A stretch of 64,000 nt of DNA from Falsiroseomonas oleicola (GCF_019029495.1 NZ_JAERQM010000001.1:62001-126000); one strand, 5' to 3'. Counted from the stretch's first letter, positions 45,170 to 54,591 are shown. Made by a program: numbers and translations. Notes: generated from the sequence alone by a model not told the origin.

Positions 45170-46906
45170 ATGGCAACCGTCTTCGTGAACCTCGGCAATA
45201 CCGACAACACCATCACCTTCGGCGACGACGACCACATCGTCACCGGCGAGAACGGCAACAACACGCTGACCTTCGGTGGCGGCCAGGATTCCCTGACGCT
45301 GGGCAACGGCAACAACACGCTGACGCTGGCCGGCGGCGCCGATCGCATCTCGGCCGGAGGTGGCAACAACACCATCACCGTCTCGGGCCTCAGCGACAGC
45401 CGCATCGTCCTCCAGGGCGGCAACAACACGGTCTCGGTCGCCGATGGCGCGACCATCATCCAGGCCGGAAACGGCTTGAACACCCTGACCGCCGGCGACG
45501 GCATCAACCGCATCGTGGTGGGCAACGGCGTCAACGCCATCACCAGCGGCGACGGCGACAGCCGGATCCTGGTCGGTGACGGCGACGCCAATACCATCAC
45601 GGTCGGCACCGGCGCCAACCGCATCCTCCTCGGCGACGGCACCGCCAATACGCTGAGCGCCGGCGGCGGCGGCAACATCGTCGCCGTCTCCGCCGCGGCC
45701 CTCGGCACGGATTCGATCCGCGGCGGGCTGGAGACCGGCGATGGCAGCGGCAACGCCATCAATGTGACCACGGCGGGCCTGGTCGGCGTCGCGGGCGTCA
45801 GCGGCTTCGAATTCTTCCGCCTGTCGCAGGACGGGGCGAACAGCATGACCCTGACCGATGCCAATTTCGCCCGCCTGCCCGGCGGCGAGATCACCGTCTT
45901 CGGCGGCGCCATGGGCAATACCGTGGATGCGTCGGCGCTCGCGGCCGCCAATGGCGTGCTGGTCCGCGGTGGGATCGGCCTCGATGTCTTCCTCGGCGGC
46001 GCCGGGGTGGACACGCTGAGCTACACGGCCAGCAGCGACGCCATCTCGATCAACCTCGCCACGGGGCTTGCCTCCGGCGGTGATGCGGCCGGCGATGTCT
46101 TCAGCGGCTTCGAGAATCTGCAGGGCAGCGCCCATGCGGACCGCCTGGTCGGCAATGCGCAGGCCAATCTGATCGAAGGCGGCAACGGCAACGACCTGAT
46201 CAACGGCGGGGCCGGGGACGACACGCTGCTGGGCGGCGCCGGCGAGGATACCATCAATGGCGGCCTCGGCGCCGACCGCATGGAAGGCGGCAGCGGCAAT
46301 GACCGCTATGTGGTGGACAATGCCGGCGACGAGGTGATCGAGGAAGCGGGCGGCGGCACGGCCGACCTGGTGCTGTCCAGCATCAGTTGGACGCTGACGG
46401 CCGAGGTCGAGAACCTGAACCTCCTGGGCACCGCCGTCAGGGGCACCGGCAACGACCAGGCCAACCGGATCATGGGCCAGGATGCCGACAACCAGATTTT
46501 CGGCGGTGGCGGCGACGACACGCTGCTGGGCGGCGCGGGTAACGACACGCTGGTGGGTGGGCTGGGCGCGGACCAGTTGACGGGCGGCGCGGATGCCGAC
46601 TCCTTCGCCTTCATCAGCGCGCTCGGGGTCGGCGAGGTCGACACCATCACGGACTTCACCGTGGGGTCCGACATGATCCTGCTCCTCGACAACGTCTTCC
46701 GGACGCTGCCGGGCGGGCCGCTGGATGCCGATGCCTTCTTCCTGGGCGCGGCGGCGGCGGATGCCGATCATCGCATCCTCTATGACGCGGCGACCGGTAT
46801 CCTCGCCTTCGACGTGGATGGCACCGGTGCGAGCGAGGCCGTGACCTTCGCCATCCTGTCGACCGGATTGGCGATGTCGGCGTCCGACATCCTGGTCTTC
46901 GGCTGA
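45170..46906 (+). CDS. RTX calcium-binding repeat protein, predicted type I secreted
   Basis: 578 residues from ATG 45170 behind AGAAAGAG. No N-terminal signal. Residues about 10-190 are an array of Asn/Thr/Gly repeats (GNGNNTLTLAGG, GGGNNTITVSG style). Residues about 335-390 and 450-490 hold classic RTX nonapeptides (GGNGNDLING, GGAGDDTLLGG, GGAGEDTINGG; GGGGDDTLLGG, GGAGNDTLVGG). The C-terminus (TITDFTVGSDMILLLDNVF to SASDILVF) matches the end region of many type I secreted RTX proteins. No enzyme domain seen: probably an adhesin, matrix or S-layer-like protein. No ABC/MFP export genes are adjacent. Confidence 0.88.
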   Translation: MATVFVNLGNTDNTITFGDDDHIVTGENGNNTLTFGGGQDSLTLGNGNNTLTLAGGADRISAGGGNNTITVSGLSDSRIVLQGGNNTVSVADGATIIQAGNGLNTLTAGDGINRIVVGNGVNAITSGDGDSRILVGDGDANTITVGTGANRILLGDGTANTLSAGGGGNIVAVSAAALGTDSIRGGLETGDGSGNAINVTTAGLVGVAGVSGFEFFRLSQDGANSMTLTDANFARLPGGEITVFGGAMGNTVDASALAAANGVLVRGGIGLDVFLGGAGVDTLSYTASSDAISINLATGLASGGDAAGDVFSGFENLQGSAHADRLVGNAQANLIEGGNGNDLINGGAGDDTLLGGAGEDTINGGLGADRMEGGSGNDRYVVDNAGDEVIEEAGGGTADLVLSSISWTLTAEVENLNLLGTAVRGTGNDQANRIMGQDADNQIFGGGGDDTLLGGAGNDTLVGGLGADQLTGGADADSFAFISALGVGEVDTITDFTVGSDMILLLDNVFRTLPGGPLDADAFFLGAAAADADHRILYDAATGILAFDVDGTGASEAVTFAILSTGLAMSASDILVFG

Positions 46907-47039
46907 CCCTGCCCCGGGGGGGGGTAAGGGGGCGGGCTGGCGGCGTGACGCGCGCGCCCCGCGATGCCCCCGCCTACCCTCTGGCGCGCGGCGCCGCCTG
47001 CCGTCATTCTCCCGTCAGAAATCCCACGGAGGAAGACAA

Positions 47040-48014
47040 ATGCAGCGCCGCCATCTGCTGGGCGCTCTCGCCGCGCCCGCGTTCCTGCCCGGCCTCGCCC
47101 GGGCGCAGGAGGCCTGGCCCAGCCGGCCGATCACCCTGCTGGTGCCCTGGGCGCCGGGCGGGTCCAACGACGTCGTCGCGCGCCTTGTCGCGCCAATCCT
47201 GTCGGAACGGCTCGGCCAGTCCGTGGTGGTGGAAAACCGCGCCGGCGGCGGCGGCTCCATCGGCATGGGGATGGTGGTACGGGCACGGCCGGATGGCTAC
47301 ACGCTGCTGGTTTCCTCCGCCTCCAACCACGTCTTCCACGCGCTGGTCTCGCCCGACCTCGGCTATGACGTGCGGGAGGTCCTGGCCCCGGTCGCCATGA
47401 TGGTCGATGTGCCGAATGTGCTGGCGGTGCATCCCGGCCTCGGCGTGACCAATGTGCAGGAGCTTCTCGTCAAGATCCGGGAGACGCAAGGCGGCATGTC
47501 CTTCGGCTCCTCCGGCACCGCCTCCTCCAACCACCTGGCGGGGGAGCTGTTCCGGATGATGTCGAATACCGAGATGGTGCATGTGCCCTATCGCGGCGGC
47601 GGGCCGGTGGCGACGGACCTGATGGCCGGCACCATCCCGATGGCCTTCATGAACCTGCCGACCGTGGTCGGCCCCGCCCAGTCCGGCCGCATCCGCATCA
47701 TCGGAGTCGGCACGGCGGAGCGGGTGCGCATCCGGCCGGATATCCCGACCATCGCGGAACAGGGCCTGCCGGATTATTCGGTGCGAAGCTGGACCGGCCT
47801 TTTCGCCCCCCGCGGCACGCCGGAGCCGGTGGTGGCGCGGCTGGCGGAGGAGATGCGGCGCGCCCTCGATTCCGATGTGGTAAAGTCGCGGCTGACGGCC
47901 CTGGCCAGCGAGCCGATCTGGATGAATCCCGCGGAGACCGGCGCCTTCGTGCGCAGGGAGTTCGAGCGCTGGGGTCCCGTGGTGCGGGCGGCGAATATCA
48001 GCACGGGCGGCTGA
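47040..48014 (+). CDS. Bug-family tripartite tricarboxylate-type binding protein
   Basis: 324 residues. Signal MQRRHLLGALAAPAFLPGLARA, then WPSRPITLLVPWAPGGSNDVVARLVAPILSERLGQSVVVENRAGGGG, the TctC/Bug signature, and VPYRGGGPVATDLMAGTIPMAF. A periplasmic solute receptor, with GGAGGAA upstream of the ATG. TctA/TctB membrane partners are absent nearby, which is common for expanded Bug families. Ligand unknown. Confidence 0.92.
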   Translation: MQRRHLLGALAAPAFLPGLARAQEAWPSRPITLLVPWAPGGSNDVVARLVAPILSERLGQSVVVENRAGGGGSIGMGMVVRARPDGYTLLVSSASNHVFHALVSPDLGYDVREVLAPVAMMVDVPNVLAVHPGLGVTNVQELLVKIRETQGGMSFGSSGTASSNHLAGELFRMMSNTEMVHVPYRGGGPVATDLMAGTIPMAFMNLPTVVGPAQSGRIRIIGVGTAERVRIRPDIPTIAEQGLPDYSVRSWTGLFAPRGTPEPVVARLAEEMRRALDSDVVKSRLTALASEPIWMNPAETGAFVRREFERWGPVVRAANISTGG

Positions 48015-48048
48015 CCTTCCAGGCGCGGCGGCGGGGCAGTGAAACGGT

Positions 48049-49299
48049 TCACCCCGCCTCCCGCCGCGCCAGTTGCCGGTGCAGCAGCATCACCAGCAGC
48101 GGCGCCAGCCAGGCCAAGGCGATGCTGGCGCCGACCATCCAGCCGATATGGTCCACCCCGCCATCCGGCCTTTCCCGCAGCACCAGGGTGGAGGCGGCGG
48201 CGCCCAGCCCCTGGCCGAGGCTGGTGGTGGCGGCGACCAGGCATTGATAGGTCATGCGTTCCGCCGGCAGGGCCACCCGCGTCGCGCTGCCCTGCGCCAC
48301 CGTGCTGCGGGCCAGTTGCACCGCCAGCACCGTTCCCAGCAGCACCGTGACCAGCCAGAGCGGCCCCGGCAGGGCGAAAGCCGCGACCAGCACCGCCGTC
48401 AGCACGCAGCCCACCGTCAGCGAGGCCGGCAGCACGCCGACCCGGTCCATCAGCGTGCCGGTGGCGCGCGTGGTCACCACGGCCAGCGCCCCGCCGATCA
48501 CATAGATCAGCCGCAGCCCTTCCTCGCTGATGCCCACATTGCCCAGCGCATAGGCGGCGATATGCGGGGAGACCAGCAGCGTGGCGAAGGAAGCCGCGCC
48601 GATCAGCGCCAGCCCCGTGATGCTCTCCCCCCGCCCCAGCAGCCGCAGCAGGCCGGAGACGGTGACCTTGGGGCGTGGCGGCGGCGGCGGTTCGCCCGGC
48701 CGTTGCCCAAGCAGATGCCAGACCGGCCAGAGCAGCAGCAGGTACAGAACGCCCACCGCCAGGATCGGCGTGCGCCAGCCGCCGGCCGAGGCGCTGAGCA
48801 CCAAGGCCAGCGGCAGCCCCACCACCAGCGCCAGCCCATAGGCGCCGGTCACGCTGCTGACCGCACGGTTGCGCCGCTCCTCCGGCACCGCCTCCGCGAT
48901 GCTGGTCACCACGGCCGCCATCAGCGGCCCGGCAAAGGCGCCGGCGCAGACCCGGGCCAGCAGCAGCAGCGGAAAATTCGGCGCCAGCCCGGTCGCCAGC
49001 GCAAAGACGCCGAGGCCGCAGAGCGAGCCCAGCACGGCGACCCGCCGGCTGACCCCGCCCAGCAGCAGCGCGCCCACCAGCCCGCCAATCCCCGCGGCGA
49101 TGGTGTAGCTGGTGGTGGTCAGCGCCGTATCCTCGACCGGAACGCCGAGGTCGCGGGCCAGGAAGGGTCCGAGCGGGAAGAACATCACCGCGCCCAGCGC
49201 ATTGGCGAAGGCGATGGAGGCCAGCAGCGGCACGGTGATGGCGGCGCGGCGGCGGGCGGCGGATTCGGACGTGGGAGGTCTCCGCTTCCAGGATGCCAT
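48049..49299 (-). CDS. MFS transporter
   Basis: 416-residue major facilitator with 12 predicted helices. The loop 2-3 region is GGVSRRVAVLGSLCGLG and a second-half equivalent is TLMDRVGVLPASLTVGCVL. N-terminus polar (SWKRRPPTSESAARRRAAI). AraJ/drug-efflux-like pattern; substrate unknown. Convergent with the Bug gene. Confidence 0.9.
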   Translation of the reverse strand: MASWKRRPPTSESAARRRAAITVPLLASIAFANALGAVMFFPLGPFLARDLGVPVEDTALTTTSYTIAAGIGGLVGALLLGGVSRRVAVLGSLCGLGVFALATGLAPNFPLLLLARVCAGAFAGPLMAAVVTSIAEAVPEERRNRAVSSVTGAYGLALVVGLPLALVLSASAGGWRTPILAVGVLYLLLLWPVWHLLGQRPGEPPPPPRPKVTVSGLLRLLGRGESITGLALIGAASFATLLVSPHIAAYALGNVGISEEGLRLIYVIGGALAVVTTRATGTLMDRVGVLPASLTVGCVLTAVLVAAFALPGPLWLVTVLLGTVLAVQLARSTVAQGSATRVALPAERMTYQCLVAATTSLGQGLGAAASTLVLRERPDGGVDHIGWMVGASIALAWLAPLLVMLLHRQLARREAG

Positions 49300-49424
49300 C
49301 TGCCATGAACCGGTTCCTGAATCGGCGTCAACCCGGCCAAGGACCCTGGTGGCGCATGTGGCGGGCCAGGAAGGGTGCGCCGCGCGCCGGGTCGCGGCAC
49401 CAGTCGCGTCACGCGCATTTTCAA

Positions 49425-49441
49425 TTGCGATTGACTCGCAA
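49425..49441. promoter_or_regulatory. Fur-like inverted repeat upstream of TonB receptor
   Basis: TTGCGA - 5 bases - TCGCAA, perfect 6-bp arms, about 100 bp upstream of the receptor start in an otherwise GC-rich leader. The layout resembles iron-regulator operators of alphaproteobacteria; assignment to Fur is inference. Confidence 0.5.
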
Positions 49442-49539
49442 CTGCGGCGGGATCACAAGGGCGGCGGGGACGCGCTCCGCGACCCTGAACCGGCTCCTCC
49501 CGCATAACCCGGGTGGCCGCCACAGGACCATTTCCAACC

Positions 49540-51753
49540 ATGGAGACCACCCACCGTCGTGGCGCTGCGCGCTCGCGCCGCGCACGCCTGTTGCTGTCCG
49601 CCCTGCCCTGGCTGCTGCCCGCCGCCGCGCTCGGCCAGAATGCCTCCGAACAAGACCCGCTGCGTCTGCCCCGCATCACCGCGGAGGCCGATCGCGCCGC
49701 GCCGGAAGCAGCCCGCCTCGCCGACGAGGTCCCCTCCGTCCGCATCCCGCGCGCGGTCTTCGACACGCTGCCCAGCGAACGCGCCGGCGACATCCTGCCC
49801 CGCCTGCCCGGCGTCGTGACCTCCGGCCCGCCCGGCGAGGCGAAGTCCTTTGGCCTGCGCGGCCTGACGCCGGACTATACCCGCGTGCAGGTGGATGGGC
49901 TGCAACTGCCGTCCGGCGCGCAGGGCCGGGCGCTGGAGCTGATGAACCTGCCCGGCTTCCTGCTGGAGGAGGTCGGCATCCTGCGCAATCCGGATGCCAG
50001 CACCGATTCGGATGGCATTGGCGGCCGCGTCTCGCTGCGCCTGCGCGCCCTGCCGCAGCAGGATGTGACGGAGGTACGGCTGGCCGCCGGCGGCCGCGAT
50101 TCGCTGTTCGACGGCCGCCACTTCACCACCAGCGCGCTGATGGCCCGCCGCTTCGGCGAAGGCTTTGGCGTGATGGGCGCGGTCACGCTCGACCGGCGCC
50201 AGATCATCAAGGTGAAGGATTTTTCCGAACGCACCTTCCAGGGCGGCCCCGGCGGCGCCGGCCAGTTGATCGACGAAGCCGAGCCCAAGGACTCGCGAAA
50301 TCTCGACGCCTTCCTCAATCTCGGCTGGCAGTGGGATGGCGGGCAGCTCACCGTCCGTCCCTTCCTGTTCGATGAGACGATCGACAACGGCAAGCAGCGC
50401 GACGCCTATCGCCGCCTGACCGGCCAGCTCATCAGCCGAAGCCGTGGCGAGGGCGATGAGCGGCTGACGCTCGGCGGCACCGCCATCAGCCTGCGCCAGG
50501 CCCTGGGTGCCCAGGTGACCATGGAGATGGACGCGGCCTTCTCCCTCGCCGATTTCGCCAGCGAGAACACCAGCCGCGTCACCGGCGCCACCGGCGCCTT
50601 CTCCGAGGCGTCCCGCGAGCGCAGCCGGATCGACGACCAGCAATATGACTTCGGCCTGCGCTTCGCCTGGCGGCCGCCGGCCTTGCCGGGGCATGAGCTG
50701 CGGACGGGTGTCCAGGTCCGGCATCTGTCGCGCGACAGCGACGCCGATCTGTACACGCTGGACGCCCAGGACCGCGTGACCCAGACTGCGGCCAACCTCG
50801 CCCGGTCGCGCGACGCCGACTACACAGCCAGCGAGACCTACCTCGCCGGCTTCGTGCAGGATCGATGGACGATCAGGCGGCTGACCATCTCGCCCGGCCT
50901 GCGCGTGGAACAGGTTTCGTTGGACCTCTCCGGATCGCGGGGCAGTTCGACGCCGGGCTACACCGATGTGCTGCCCTCGCTGCCCGCGGTGTTCCGCCTG
51001 ACCGACACGCTGTCGTTGCGTGGCGCCGTCAGCCGCCAGGTGAACCGCCCGACATTGCAGGAAATGGCGCCCGGCTTCACCGTGCGCGGCAATCGCAGCT
51101 ATTACGGCAATCCGGATCTGGAGCCCGCGCGGTCCTGGTCCTGGGATGCGGGCATCGAATACGCGACGCGGGATGTCTTCCTCTCGGCCGGCGTCTTCCT
51201 GCGGCAGATCACCGATGTGGTGGAAGCCGCCGAGACCGCGACCAACACCTACAACTATTCCAATGTCGGCAATGGCCGGGTGAAGGGGCTGGAATTCGAG
51301 CAGCGGCTCGGCGCCGCTTTGCTCGGCATGCCCGCTTTGGCACCGCTGACCCTGCGGCTGAACCAGACCTTCCTGGACAGCCGGGTGAACGACCCCGCCA
51401 CCGGCCCGCGCCGCTTCAGCGAGGTGCCGCGCTTCGTCGGCAATGCCGGGCTGGAATGGAACGACCGGCAGACCGGCACGGTGCTGGCGGCCAATGTCAC
51501 CTACACCTCCACCCGGCTGATCCGCAGCTACCAGGGCAACGGGTCGCAGCTCTACAAGGAGATCAACCCGACCACCTTCCTCGACCTGTCCGCGCAGCAG
51601 CGGGTGGCGCCGGGCGTGGTGGTCTTCGGCACGGCACAGAACCTGCTGAACCAGAACCGCGACGAATTCGAGATGACGGATGACATCCTGTCGCGCCGCG
51701 CCACGATCGACAGCGGGCGGACCTTCTTCGTCGGCGTTCGGATCAGTTTGTAG
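49540..51753 (+). CDS. TonB-dependent outer-membrane receptor
   Basis: 737 residues from ATG 49540. Signal peptide RRARLLLSALPWLLPAAALG; plug domain with PRAVFDTLPSERAGDILPRLPGVVTS and SFGLRGLTPDYTRVQVDGLQLPSG; barrel ending GRTFFVGVRISL. This is the group of TonB receptors with long plugs that includes siderophore, heme and glycan receptors. Ligand not evident, but Fur-like repeats at 49425 and 51772 suggest iron. Head of a three-gene module. Confidence 0.92.
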   Translation: METTHRRGAARSRRARLLLSALPWLLPAAALGQNASEQDPLRLPRITAEADRAAPEAARLADEVPSVRIPRAVFDTLPSERAGDILPRLPGVVTSGPPGEAKSFGLRGLTPDYTRVQVDGLQLPSGAQGRALELMNLPGFLLEEVGILRNPDASTDSDGIGGRVSLRLRALPQQDVTEVRLAAGGRDSLFDGRHFTTSALMARRFGEGFGVMGAVTLDRRQIIKVKDFSERTFQGGPGGAGQLIDEAEPKDSRNLDAFLNLGWQWDGGQLTVRPFLFDETIDNGKQRDAYRRLTGQLISRSRGEGDERLTLGGTAISLRQALGAQVTMEMDAAFSLADFASENTSRVTGATGAFSEASRERSRIDDQQYDFGLRFAWRPPALPGHELRTGVQVRHLSRDSDADLYTLDAQDRVTQTAANLARSRDADYTASETYLAGFVQDRWTIRRLTISPGLRVEQVSLDLSGSRGSSTPGYTDVLPSLPAVFRLTDTLSLRGAVSRQVNRPTLQEMAPGFTVRGNRSYYGNPDLEPARSWSWDAGIEYATRDVFLSAGVFLRQITDVVEAAETATNTYNYSNVGNGRVKGLEFEQRLGAALLGMPALAPLTLRLNQTFLDSRVNDPATGPRRFSEVPRFVGNAGLEWNDRQTGTVLAANVTYTSTRLIRSYQGNGSQLYKEINPTTFLDLSAQQRVAPGVVVFGTAQNLLNQNRDEFEMTDDILSRRATIDSGRTFFVGVRISL

Positions 51754-51771
51754 CGCTTGACCCAAAGCCAA

Positions 51772-51790
51772 TTGCGAGGCATTCTCATTC
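51772..51790. promoter_or_regulatory. Second Fur-like site before propeller gene
   Basis: TTGCGAGGCATTCTCATTC. Shares TTGCGA with the receptor site and includes ATTCTCATT, similar to the ATTCTCAT half-site common in Fur boxes. It lies 102 bp before the propeller start. Confidence 0.4.
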
Positions 51791-51891
51791 GTGGGGATGC
51801 CTTCCGCAACCCTGAACAGGCGACCGTCAGCGACCCCTGCGGGGGCGCCCCGGCCACAGGGCCGGGCCGGTCGCCGAATTTGGAACACCCC

Positions 51892-53604
51892 ATGGATATT
51901 CATATGACGGCCGCCATCGGCGTGCTGCCGCGCGATCCCTCCGCGATCGAGGCGGCCGCGCGCGCCGAGGTGAAGGCGACGCTGCGCCTCGATGACGCGA
52001 TCCTGGTCGCGACCCAGGCCGGCCTGCTGCGCTACGAATCCGGCCAGAAGCTGGCCCCCCTGCCCGGCCTGCCGGCGGAGGAAGTCCGCGGCCTCGGCCC
52101 GGCACCGGGCGGCTTCGTCGCGGTGATCGGCCGCCGCGTTCTGCAGGCCGATGGCACCGGCCGCGTCCTGCGCTGGATCGAGGGGCCGGAGGGCGAGAAG
52201 CTCGGCCCGGTCACCGCCGCCTCCGGCCGCATCCTGGCCGGCAGCAAGACCGGCGTCTTCGCCTTCGGTGAGGCGGGCTGGACCCGCCTGCTGGGCGAAA
52301 CCGGCTTCGAGGTGATCCGAATCTGGGAACAGCCCGGCCGCATCCTGGTGGCGGTGAAGAAGCAGGGCATGCAGCGCCTGCCGGCCCTGGCCGAGAGCCT
52401 GGACGGCGGCGTGACCTGGACCCTCACGGAGATGGGCGATTACGGCGACATCGTCGTCGCAGCCGATGCCACGCGCATCGTCACCAAGTGGCGCGGTGCC
52501 CGCCCGCGCACGGCGATGCCGGGCGGCTACAAGAAGCATCCGATCACCGCCGCCGAATTGCGCGCCGATGGCGGCGTGCTGGTGCTGGACGGCGACAAGG
52601 CGGAGATCGCCGGCCCGGGGCGCCGCAAGGCCGAGATCTTCCACCCGGCGTTGGCCGATGCGGAACATGTGCATCTGCTGCCCGACGGCATCCTGTTCGG
52701 CGGCGTGCAGGGCCTGTTCCTGTTCGACCCGCTGCGCCATCGCGTCAGCGACCTCTCGGCCGGCCTGTTCACGGACCGCACCCTCGGCAAGCGCAAGCGG
52801 CTGTTCGCGCTGGATGGCGTCAATGTCCTCGCCACCTGCTCCTTCGGCAGCTTCCACTCCGTCGATGGCGGCGCGAGCTGGCAGAAGGCGGATGCGGAAT
52901 GGGACGTGCTGGATGCCGAGCGCATGGCCCGCGCCGAGGACGGCCGCTGGTTCCTGCTGACGCAGCGCGGGCTTTTCGTCACCCGCGACAATGGCGCGCG
53001 GATCGACTACCTGAAGCCGAAGCTGGCCAATGGCGTCCGCCATTTCGGCGAGTTGCGCAGCCTGGCGGTCGGTGCCGGCAGGCTGTGGCTCGGCACCAAG
53101 CAGGGCCTGTTCAGCGCCGCGCTGGACAATCCCGAGCATCTCGGCCCGGTCGATGCGGTGCCGGCGGCCTCCATCGAGGGCCTGGCCTTCAGCAAGGACG
53201 GGCTGCTGATGGCCGTCGATGACCATGGCCTGCTGCGCCTGGACGCGGCCGGCACCGTCGCGCCCTTCGCCGATGTGGCGCTGCATGAGGCGAGCTTCGT
53301 CACCGATGGCGCGACCCTGCTGGCCACCGCCGAGGACGGGCTGGTGGCGATCGCCGCCGATGGCACGACCACCGACGCGACGCCGGACGACGCCAAGGGT
53401 GGCGAATTCAGCCTGACGGCACGGGAGGGTCGCATCCTCGCCTGGAACCGCCAGGCCGCCTGGCAGAAGCGCGAAGGCAGCGCCTGGCAGGCCGTGCCGG
53501 GCTTCCCCGCCGGCGTGCGCTCCGTCGCGCTGCTGCCGGATGGCACGGCGCTGCTGACCGACCGCGCCCGGGTCTCCGGCTTCAGCCTGCCCGATGCCGG
53601 GTGA
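51892..53604 (+). CDS. Asp-box (BNR-like) beta-propeller protein, unknown
   Basis: 570 residues from ATG 51892; the ribosome site is weak. No signal peptide. Repeated blades with Asp-box motifs S-x-D-G-G-x-x-W: SLDGGVTW, SVDGGASW, and a weaker TRDNG. Blades read ILAGSKTGVFAFGEAGW, ILFGGVQGLFLFDPL, LWLGTKQGLFSAAL, LLATAEDGLVAIA, making a seven- or eight-bladed propeller likely. Sialidase-like folds use such boxes, but no sialidase catalytic set is apparent. Lies between the TonB receptor and an ABC-type membrane protein, overlapping the latter by 11 bp. Confidence 0.8.
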   Translation: MDIHMTAAIGVLPRDPSAIEAAARAEVKATLRLDDAILVATQAGLLRYESGQKLAPLPGLPAEEVRGLGPAPGGFVAVIGRRVLQADGTGRVLRWIEGPEGEKLGPVTAASGRILAGSKTGVFAFGEAGWTRLLGETGFEVIRIWEQPGRILVAVKKQGMQRLPALAESLDGGVTWTLTEMGDYGDIVVAADATRIVTKWRGARPRTAMPGGYKKHPITAAELRADGGVLVLDGDKAEIAGPGRRKAEIFHPALADAEHVHLLPDGILFGGVQGLFLFDPLRHRVSDLSAGLFTDRTLGKRKRLFALDGVNVLATCSFGSFHSVDGGASWQKADAEWDVLDAERMARAEDGRWFLLTQRGLFVTRDNGARIDYLKPKLANGVRHFGELRSLAVGAGRLWLGTKQGLFSAALDNPEHLGPVDAVPAASIEGLAFSKDGLLMAVDDHGLLRLDAAGTVAPFADVALHEASFVTDGATLLATAEDGLVAIAADGTTTDATPDDAKGGEFSLTAREGRILAWNRQAAWQKREGSAWQAVPGFPAGVRSVALLPDGTALLTDRARVSGFSLPDAG

Positions 53605-54535
53605 GATGGTGATGGGGGCGGCGCGCGCCGTCCCCGCGCATCTTGCGGCGGAGATGGCGGCGACGCTCTGGCGGCTGCGCTGGTTCGTCGCGGCGCTGAC
53701 GGCGGCGCTGGCCGCCAAGGCGGCCGCCATGCCCGCCTATGCCTGGCTGGCGCGCGATGCGGTCGCGGCGCTGCGCCTGCCGGAAGCGACGCTGGGCGGG
53801 CTGGTGGCGGACCTCGCCCCGGTCGCCGCCGCCGTGCTGCTGGCCGTCGCCTGCTGCGAATTCGCGGAGAAGATCGCCTCCAAGGCCATGGAGGCGCGCA
53901 TCCTGGTCAACCTCCAGCGCACCTACCTGGAACGCCGCCTGGCGGAGGATGCGCCGCGCGATGTCAGCCAGGTGCTGTTCGGCTGCGAGGTGGCGCGCAA
54001 AGGCTTCGAGGCCGTCTACAAGGATGGCTGGCGCATCCCGGCGGAGATCACCGGCGTGCTCGCCTGGCAATTGACCCTTGGCGCCGAATGGGTGCCGCTG
54101 ATGCTGGCCGCCGTGCTTCCGGCGCTGGCCTGCGTCTGGCTGCTGGGCCATCGGCTGGAAGCGATCAGCGGCCAGATTCTCGGCTGGCAGCGGCACATCG
54201 CCGCGACCACGGGACGCGGGCAGGAGGGCGATTTCGCCGCGACGCAGGAACGCATCTTCCGCGGCACGCTGCGCTTCGAGGTGCTGAAATGGCTCACCGA
54301 GCGCGGGCTGGACGCGATGCTCTGGAGCTTCGTCGGCGCCTCCGCTTTGCTCGCCTGGTACCTGGCGCCCGCCTTGTTGCCGGGCGGCGGGGAGATTGCC
54401 GGCGCGGCGGCCTTCCTGGTGAACCTGCGGCTGCTGATGAAGCCGCTGTCGGATATCGGCAAGATCTATGTGAAGTGGCGCGAGGCCTCGCCGGCCATCG
54501 CCGCGGTCTATGGCCGACCCGGGCGCGCCAGATAA
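53594..54535 (+). CDS. ABC-exporter-type transmembrane domain without ATPase
   Basis: About 313 residues (ATG 53594; ATG 53606 follows GGGTGAG and is an equally good start). Helices near 25-45, 75-95, 155-180, 240-265 and 275-295, with an ABC type-1 fold look: ARILVNLQRTYLERRLAEDAPRDVSQVLFGCEVARKGFEAVYKDGW (coupling-helix style), EAISGQILGWQRH, FLVNLRLLMKPLSDIGKIYVKWREASPAIAAV. The chain ends where a nucleotide-binding domain should begin; no Walker motifs and no ATPase gene follow. It resembles the NBD-less SbmA/BacA or the stripped half-exporters, but the motifs do not settle that. Starts inside the propeller gene, so co-translated. Confidence 0.72.
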   Translation: MPGEMVMGAARAVPAHLAAEMAATLWRLRWFVAALTAALAAKAAAMPAYAWLARDAVAALRLPEATLGGLVADLAPVAAAVLLAVACCEFAEKIASKAMEARILVNLQRTYLERRLAEDAPRDVSQVLFGCEVARKGFEAVYKDGWRIPAEITGVLAWQLTLGAEWVPLMLAAVLPALACVWLLGHRLEAISGQILGWQRHIAATTGRGQEGDFAATQERIFRGTLRFEVLKWLTERGLDAMLWSFVGASALLAWYLAPALLPGGGEIAGAAAFLVNLRLLMKPLSDIGKIYVKWREASPAIAAVYGRPGRAR

Positions 54536-54550
54536 CGCAACAACCTTGCG

Positions 54551-54591
54551 CCCTGGCCAATCCTCCCCACAGACTGTCGGATTGGCCAGGG
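54551..54591. promoter_or_regulatory. Leader hairpin before asparaginase gene
   Basis: Perfect 13-bp inverted repeat CCCTGGCCAATCC / GGATTGGCCAGGG, 15-base loop. The 3' arm ends 10 bases before ATG 54601 and its last bases lie in the Shine-Dalgarno region (CCAGGGAGGG), so the fold could hide the ribosome site. It could also terminate the upstream unit or be an operator. Confidence 0.55.

Noticed and set aside
46911-46935. G-runs after the RTX gene
   Set aside because: Considered as G-quadruplex or terminator, but there is no clear stem or regular G-tract spacing, only a long G-run that may be error-prone.
49453-53730. Minus-strand open frame of more than 1,400 codons
   Set aside because: It lies opposite the TonB receptor and propeller genes, is rich in Arg/Gln/Gly/Ala/His shadow composition typical of antisense frames in high-GC DNA, and has no motif. 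The plus-strand genes carry clear family features.
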